Below are positions 56,856-64,000 of a stretch of DNA of 64,000 nucleotides, in pieces. The position numbers and the translations under genes were made by a program. The number at the start of each line of letters is the position of its first letter. Position 1 is the first letter of the stretch. A model generated the notes under the pieces. It worked only from the letters and a program-made list of their open reading frames with translations. It did not search any database and had not been told where the DNA came from. This DNA comes from Halictus rubicundus (lineage: Eukaryota; Arthropoda; Insecta; Hymenoptera; Halictidae), in NCBI RefSeq assembly GCF_050948215.1, contig NW_027488937.1, positions 124,001 through 188,000 of the forward strand. Reading direction: 5' to 3'.

Positions 56856-59544
56856 AACTGCTACGACGATAGAACGCACGACCACGGAGAGAGAAATAAT
56901 TTCAGTAAGTACCATTTTATCGAATGTGAAACGTCCTCGTACGAAATGTGAAAAACAAATGGTGACAAAAACGCGAAGAGTTTCTCTCGCATCGTATGTA
57001 ATATTGAATGTCTACGCGGGGGATATTAATTTGATTTTTCTTGCACGAATGAAATCGCGATTGCCATACACGCGCGACAATTTCCGCGACCGACTCTGTG
57101 AATTCATTTGCGGAAAATCAAATACGACAAACGAAAAGCAGATAAAACAAGATTATTTGCAGCGTTCGGAACGCGATCGTTGTTACACAGTTCGAATGAA
57201 ATGGTATTTTGAAGGAGAAGCGACTTTTCGCGAGGAAGAACTTAATGAAATAATAAAAGAATGTCACTGTAGTCGAACGCGTTATTCCCGAAGTGTGCAA
57301 ACGATTTGGAATAAAATGAACCATTTACTGAAATAATATTTTCCTCTGCTTTTAGGGCGGAGCCTGTTATGAGGAATGCTCAGCGGTGCATTATGAAATA
57401 CAAGGGGGCGTAAACAATTACCCTGAACAATGAAGAATATTTTTATAACAGTATACTTTGCACGCTATGTAGAAAACGGTGAAAAATGTCACGAGGAGTA
57501 TTCGCTCGAGTGCAAACGGATGCTTCCAGGAAGATTCTAGTTAAAGGGACACTTTCTCGTCAGTATATTTATTTTCTTCGTTTTGCGTATGCTTTGGGTC
57601 GGAGTTTTCTTGCTAGGATAATGTAAGGGAATTATGAGGAGTTTCTAACGGGTTCGTTATTGAAAGAAATTGCTTTTCTGTTTTAAGTTGCACCCCTTCT
57701 CGGCAGGGTCGTGGCTACTTTCACCGCGGCAGCACCTCCTCTTCGATTTTTTTTCGTTATCGCATGTCGACCGGCCACGGTCGATAAATACCTAAGGCTG
57801 CCTCGCAACGTGCTGTATAGTATACATCGTCAATCTTGTGCTCATTTTTCCAGCAACATTGTCGAGCGACATTCTTTTTCATTCAGCCGTGACACGAACG
57901 GTGGGATGAAATATACTGGGGTTGCAATGCTACTTGGTTATTCCGTTTGCCCCCCCCCCCCCGCCCCACCACGCCTATTTGATTATAGTTTCGTACCAAT
58001 ATTACAGCGTCGTGTAATGTCCATAATTATAGTGTCTGAAGACATACGGTCTGTCACAGTTCTATTCGGACACTTCTAAAATGGCAACTTTATAAAAATT
58101 GTACGAAACGACTTTGCCCTCTTCGAAATGTTAGAAGAATGAATTTTCTGAAATAAAAGAATCTTTTATAAAAAAATTGCAATTGGTCGGAACCGAATTT
58201 TTAAAATTTTGCTATGCAAGTAATTTTCATTTTCTGTGTGTTTTCTCTCGTACAAAAGAACTTTTAGTATTTTACCCGCAATTCTTTCGAAATTTCTTTT
58301 TCCCTTCGCATAGTAAACTAATTCATCCAGAAAAATCTTACGGTTCGGTATGACGAACTGACTCTTTAGTAATTGCAAGAGCGTCTAAAAGAGTAATTTA
58401 ATTATAATTTATAAAAGCGTAATTCGGTTCGCGATGATATCGGAAATACTCGAAAACTTTCGATAGCTAAAAAGATTATTTCTAATCGTGGTATGTTTTC
58501 CCGATATCGGAGCCCGGACTATGCCCCGAAAGAAATTCCGATAGTTATTATTCAATCAAACTTGCCGCAGATTTTTTCATTACAGGACATTGGAATGCCT
58601 CTGGCGGTGGTGGATTTTTTTTTCCGTCTAACCGTTCAATCTATTTCGGTGCACAGTGTAATGGAATGCCCACTGCGTAGGAATTGCAAAATAAAAATTC
58701 GCCGAGATAAATTACAGCGGTTTTGCAACGGCCTGGTAGCTATATTATATTTTACGGGGAACACAGTTTTTAATTGAAGCAATTATATTCATCCTTAGAC
58801 AGCTACATGTTATATAACTCCTCCATTTTGCAATTTTACGTAAAAACAAAAATATGAGAATAAAGCTAAAATGTTGCTTAATATTCTCTAAAAGAATGTC
58901 TTTTGTTTACAGTATCTTTGTACGCGAGAGAAAAATGTTAGATTCACTCGATTTTATGAGGTCTACAAGGTTGCATATACCCTTAAGTTAAAGAGAACTA
59001 TTTTAGTGAGATTGATGGCAACAGTAATAGAGAACCAACACTTTGCATACTCACACCCGCGGTGAATAGGTCAGTGCTGATTACTGGCTGCAACTTTGTT
59101 AACCGTTGAGTGACTTAAACGCAGGTGCTCTGTCATCGAATCAACTCAAGTGCAACCTACATTGCCGATGGTCAACTAAAAATCGTTAGAATTGCTGCAC
59201 AGAATACAAGACTGTTTGTAAATATTATATCAAGGACAAGTTGTAAGTAGTTTGCAGCAAAAGACAAACACCTCGAGGGCCTGTCTCCATCTTTTACAAC
59301 TGATAATCAGAAGCTACGGCAGCCGCGCGGCCTAGATGCATTTGTTATTCCGTCTTCGCTACATTGTACGGACTTGATGCTCACCTATAACACGCGCTAA
59401 TAACCATAATTTAAACTTTACCTACTCATTTTTTCCATAAACAGATAAAACCCGGAGTGTGGTGATTGCTTTAGAAGTGACATCATTTGAAACATTATTT
59501 CAAATAAAATATTAGTTTATTTTATAATTATTTCAGATAATTGC
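56856..59544. other. No gene supported; one long unverified frame
   Basis: A 136-codon frame at 56926-57336 on the plus strand starts at GTG, has a charged composition and no recognised motif. A C-run of about 12 lies at 57951-57962. The rest is AT-rich without repeats noticed. Confidence 0.35.
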
Positions 59545-59594
59545 TAACTTAACAATTACCTTACCACGCAAAACCGCACACAGCTTTATACACA

Positions 59595-59641
<47 letters not shown>

Positions 59642-59997
59642 TCTTGTCGACTTTACATAAAATAGGATAAAAGTAACAATATAAAAATAAAATAACCAAC
59701 GCCAGAAATACAATAACTTAACCTACAATAAGTTACATTATGCAACTTATCACAGAAAAAATAATAATACACAGCATACCTGTCTTTTCTCTCTCTCTCA
59801 TACACTCACACACACCTCCGCCCCCTTCCCTAACCTCATCGATCGACTCTTCCAATCATATTCTCCCACCATTCGTCCACCTTCCTCAACCATTCCTCCC
59901 CTTCCCTCTCGTCCCTAGCACTACCCACACCATCCCCTGCCATCCTCTTCCGTCATCCCATCCCATACACATTTCCCATACGTGTTCAATAACATAA
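59545..59997 (-). mobile_element. LINE fragment related to 6672-7720
   Basis: 59770-59990 is CT-rich and aligns with 6990-7130 (CCACCTTCCTCA-CCATTCCTC, ACCATCCCCTGCCA, ACACATTTCCCA). On the minus strand this is the part around the C-terminal cysteines of the LINE protein. A (GA)n tract at 59598-59639 takes the position of the 3' UTR microsatellite of the other copies. It is flanked by imperfect direct repeats near 59512 and 59998 (TTAGTTTATTTTATAATT). Confidence 0.55.
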
Positions 59998-60027
59998 TTA
60001 GTTTATTTTATAATTGTTTGAGATAAT

Positions 60028-60278
60028 TGTGAAATTATTTTTCAAAATTATATCTGGTGCCCAGATTGTCGCGTTTGAGTACACTTTATACCGACACTCT
60101 TGTGACATATTTGAAATAAAGAAATATAAATATTGAAATAATATAATACTTGAAGTTGCTAATGTATCAAATGAATCGATACTATTTTTATCTGCAAACA
60201 GCAATATGGAAATAAAGGTGGGAAATAAATTATTTCGAATAGCTATTTCTTCTTTTAACTAAAATTTTTCCAGGTCTG
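60028..60278 (+). repeat. hAT-like 3' end, second copy
   Basis: Ends TTTTTCCAGGTCTG at 60278, like 41971, and is AT-rich with TTATTTCGAATAGCTATTTC before the end. The left end is missing. Confidence 0.35.
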
Positions 60279-63200
60279 CCTAAGGATCGGTATAGTGAGC
60301 TCAAAGTTTCGGGGCGAATAACAGTGAAAAGAAAAATCATTAGCTTATGGCAGATGTGGAAAAATGGAAGTGTCTTGATTCGAGAATTTCTGTTTCCCAA
60401 GGGCTTTGGTACAGTGATCCCAAAATTTGGGAATGAGTGATAACCAATGGTAAAATCATTAGCTTACGAAAACTGTGTTATTTTATATTTACGGACACTA
60501 GGTTGTTCGAATTGGGCAGGAAACGGCAGTAATCGGATACTTTCGAAAAGAAATTTTGCACATCATGGGTGAAGCTGAACCCAAAGAAGGTACTCTGGCC
60601 CTCGATGTCAGCCAAAGTGTGCCATTGAGGGGTGACAATGTCCCGGCGAGGAGAGGGTAACTCGGTAGAGTGAGGAAAAGGGTTCAAGACCGCGGAACTG
60701 TTATCCTTGTCTCGGTTGGGTAACGGCTCACCGGAGGTTCGCTGTCAGCCATATTTTCAGTTATAATGGGGTGAGCACCGTTCCGGTTAGCTACATACAC
60801 GGTAAACTGTCGTCGGCAGTTCCTCTATTTCTTCGGAGTTTCGTATTTCCCCGGGGCGCGTTGCCACCGGACATTCGAGTCGGCGGTTTGTAACGAAAGC
60901 CATCTTAAACGAACATGATTGCGAACTTTCCGAGGCACAAGTCGGCCTACCAGCTACCGCTCCGACCGCTTTGTCTTCCCGTTTGTCGCGACCAACTCGC
61001 GTCGGAATTCTTTTCGATTGTTGTCGGTCGCTTTACTGCGATCGTTCGATTCCACGAAGGGGTTAGGGTGACCCGACCAACGAACGAACACTGTTGAAGT
61101 TATTATTGGCAAATCGATATTTACTGAGGGCTCTTTCCGCAATAAGACCGTGTCAGAATTAAACCGCGGTTCTAATTACATAAATATCGGTTGTAAACGC
61201 CACAGCCGAGTAATCGAATTCAGGCTCAATTAGAAGCACCGCGCATGGACGACACCACACCAACGTCAACGCGTTTGCATTATGGGATTTTACGCATTTA
61301 TAACGAAAATGAATCGATCGAATGAATAGATAACTTTTTGAAAATTATTTTCAGCTTCTCATTGTTACGGAGTGTTTTGGATCTTCGTTGGGTTCCGTAA
61401 CGAGGAACCTTTAACTTACGATCCGAATGATTTGAGAAATAAAATGTGATTTGTGGGAGAGCTAACTGATTTATTATTGTTACCACTGCGATTCTCGGAA
61501 AAGAGAGCGAGGGCTCGACGGATTGCCGTGTATATTGACGCGGCTCTCTCCCCTCGCCACGCACCCCGAACTACCCTTGCCACCCGAAGTGTGCGTGGTG
61601 AGAGGGAGACGAACCGCGACGACGGCCGAGTCCTCAATACAAACAAAGTTCGGCAGTCGCTAATTTGCTGTGTGTGCGTGCGGACGCACAGCGGCACCGA
61701 ACAGCTGATTGCTCGAACACTGAGAAAAGAAATAAATGTCAATGTAGCTTCCAAGGCTTGAAAATTTTTATTTTGCATAAAAATCACTGAGCAACAGTTC
61801 CTTTAATTTTTCTAAATCGACGATGTCAAAAAATGTGTGCATAAACGTTCCGAAGAATATATGTAATATTAACAATACCAGAATTATAACAATTAAAATA
61901 AGAAAATTGGATTTACACTGAACGACTTTCGAGCCCTTCACGCGTGGTTCAAATTGTGAATGCGTGCACCTACGTATCTGCAACAGCACTGATAATAATA
62001 ATTCGATAATTTTCTTCTTCGTTTCTCCTCTTTTTGATGGGAACGAATCGGTGTATTGGTCCGGTGCAGTTAGGTGGACTTTAGGTTAGGTTAGGTGGTC
62101 TTTGTTCGCTGAAAATACGTCGACGGAAATTGCCGTATTTCCCGCGTCTTCTTCCCGAAGCGCATAGTTCGGCGAATATTTATAGTGCTCGGGCTCATCA
62201 GGATGGCTGAATTATTTGTCGCAGTCGGGCTTTTTCCTTCCGTTCGACCGTTCTATTATTTGCGCTGATGACGCTTGAGCAGCGTCCGGAGAACATCTTG
62301 TAATTAAACGTGCTAATGGGGACCAGCAGCTGGGTGAGGAAAACGCATTAATTAAAATCCATTAACGACCCCCGGTACGAGGTAGCCGATGCATCAAGCA
62401 CAATACCTGTCGCGCATCCTTGCAACGAAGCCCGAAACTGATCGATCCTTGTCGTTAATTTGATCGCTATGCGCGATCAAGATTAATCTTGAGAACCACC
62501 ATTTTGCGGGTCACTGGTCGAACCAGACTGGAACGCTTTTTGAGGTTTTTTAAGATATTAAAGGCAGAAAATATTGCAGGGTCAACTGCTCGTATGGAAA
62601 ACTTGAATATATACGAATCTCTCTTTTTGGGATGTTATAAACAAATTTGCAGAGCTCCTTTCGCATCAATCTGCAATTCCAGACTGGTAAAGTTGACTAG
62701 ACTAACTTCAGCTTCGACAAAATGATGGATTCAGTAGAGTTCACAACTGGGATACGAATTACCGCGAATTAAATTGTAATTAAGTGCCGAGGGTAGTCAC
62801 GTGACTTTTTCAGAGTCATCAGATCGGTAACTGCTGTATAATTTCTGTTCACAGCCTTCAGTCACTGACTTCAGATCCGTCTTGGTATTGATCCGACGGG
62901 TCTTAAATCTGTGACTAAACTTGTCACATTTTTTGCTCTGTATTATCGATATCATGAATTCTGACGGCGGAAACGTGCTTCAAGTTTTTCGCTTTATTTC
63001 GCAGAGAATCAGGACAAAATATAGCTCAATTTGTAGCCGGTGATATTTTCTAGCGCGCGCTACTCTCGACTTTTTGGCCTACTTCTAATGCTTATATTAA
63101 TATTACCAAATATCTGCATAATCTCGTCAGCTCACGATCAGCGCGCGCTAGACTGAACCTTCCTCTTTCAAAGAAGCGCTTTCCCAGCGAAAAATATTCT

Positions 63201-63389
63201 CATGTAAGGACGAAAAGTTGAGGCACGTAAAACCATTTTTCGCCTATTTTTGTCGGTAATGTGGTCACTGTACCTTATCGCGAATCTGCGGAGTCTTGGC
63301 TCTTAAATGCAATGTAGTTTGGCGAGCAAGCAGAGGTACTTGAATTCCCTTAACGAAGGAGAGAGGGAGAAAGAGAGAAAGAGAAAGAG
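60279..63389. other. No gene seen
   Basis: Mixed, locally GC-rich (60800-61080, 61490-61700). A frame across 61416-61787 is open on both strands but has no recognised motif. Three TTAGG units lie at 62081-62095. 63359-63389 is purine-rich and leads into LINE copy C. Confidence 0.4.
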
Positions 63390-63486
63390 TAATAATAATA
63401 TTGCTTTATTCAGCCTTACGACCAAGAATTGGACTCGGTTTACAATAACCTATGAATACAAAAAATAACTATCTTATCCACGCATT

Positions 63487-63533
<47 letters not shown>

Positions 63534-64000
63534 CCCTTCCCTCTTCGACTCACCCATCCCTACCCTGACTACTCTACCTATATTCTGCCTGTTCCTATTC
63601 TTATTCCGATTATTGCACCATTTCCTACTCTGTTATCTTTGGTTTACGCTTTCTTATATTACCTTTATATTTCTGCTCGCTTATCTCTCTTCTTTCTGAG
63701 CTTTTGAAGCCACGCTTCAACATTTGTATCTATCCTCCCACTCACTATGTCCTCCATCCTGATCCTTCCCTCCATTTCCCTGCATTCTCTTGTTAGATGC
63801 TCCAGATTGCCATACCTGTCCCCACACAGGTCGCATCCTCTTGCTTCGTCTCCCAGCCAGTATTTGTTCCAGTTTTCTGCATTTCCGCATCTTACTTGGG
63901 CTACTAACTTTTGACTTTCCCCTCTTCCCTCCTTACTTAGGTATTCTGGTAACTCTGCCACTCTTATAAACTTGTACCTTTTGTTATATTTTGACTGCTC
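63390..64000 (-). mobile_element. LINE copy C, runs off the right edge
   Basis: Same family and orientation as copy A: tail (TAATAATAATATTGCTTTAT), (CT)n at 63490-63531, stop, then the C-terminal protein region to the window edge. The encoded stretch (AELPEYLSKEGRGESQ, CDLCGDRYGNLEHLTREC, AWLQKLRKKRDKRAEI) is identical to copy B over the visible part. The 5' extent is unknown. Confidence 0.9.

Noticed and set aside
56926..57336. A 136-codon plus-strand frame
   Set aside because: It starts at GTG, has no recognised motif, no splice context and no second copy; it stays unproven.
61416..61787. Frames of 100-120 codons open on both strands
   Set aside because: GC-rich patch with complementary open frames; no motif or repeat support.
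62081..62095. Three TTAGG units, the insect telomere repeat
   Set aside because: Only three units; too short to call an interstitial telomere tract.

Overview
This window looks like transposon-dense, gene-poor DNA from an insect nuclear genome, most likely a hymenopteran. The clues are an AT-rich background, GT-AG introns, (GA)n microsatellites, and the mix of piggyBac, Transib, hAT, Tc1/mariner, Ty3/gypsy-like and non-LTR elements. The species cannot be named from sequence alone. No complete ordinary host gene is visible. The coding content is transposon ORFs, decayed ORFs and a few isolated exons with plausible splice sites.

Regions from left to right. (1) 1-4.5 kb: a 5'-deleted R1/TRAS-like retrotransposon tail (93-630) sits in a tRNA-like sequence with a 14-bp target duplication. 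It is followed by a piggyBac-like derivative with a residual transposase frame (681-2280). (2) 4.5-15.3 kb: a tandem array of an unnamed repeat whose minus strand carries a decayed leucine-rich-repeat-like ORF. Insertions have opened it: a Tc1/mariner-like foldback that itself holds a LINE fragment, a solo LTR with exact 5-bp target duplications, and a short LTR element (LTRs 10261-11124 and 12241-13074) carrying a duplicated Cys-rich ORF instead of gag-pol. A decayed ORF of possible viral origin abuts the right LTR (13075-14215). (3) 15.3-20.8 kb: a palindrome, a two-exon small ORF, one exon of a DUF4806-like gene, and an ORF split by a TTAA-flanked piggyBac MITE. (4) 21-24 kb and 47-57 kb share three blocks in mirror order, which suggests an old inverted duplication or clustered insertions. 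(5) 26.9-41.1 kb: nested foldback elements, a small retroposed insertion with a 15-bp target duplication, a duplicated LTR segment, a U6 snRNA pseudogene fused to 27 nt of the R1-like 3' tail, a membrane-protein exon, a Transib MITE with RSS-heptamer-like CACAGTG ends, a second R1-like copy, a TTAA-flanked piggyBac element and an hAT MITE. (6) 41-64 kb: mostly featureless AT-rich DNA with hAT-like ends, a small CAGGG-ended MITE, the best RT-encoding LINE copy (46970-48735), a GC-rich inverted pair, and a further LINE copy running off the right edge.

The parts do not form a pathway. They record repeated waves of insertion. The strongest mechanistic signals are a 3' tail in the R1-like family whose hairpins are kept by compensatory change between two copies, a U6-retrotransposon fusion, and the short LTR element with its own Cys-rich ORF. 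Positions at repeat edges are read by eye and are good to a few bases unless a target duplication fixes them.
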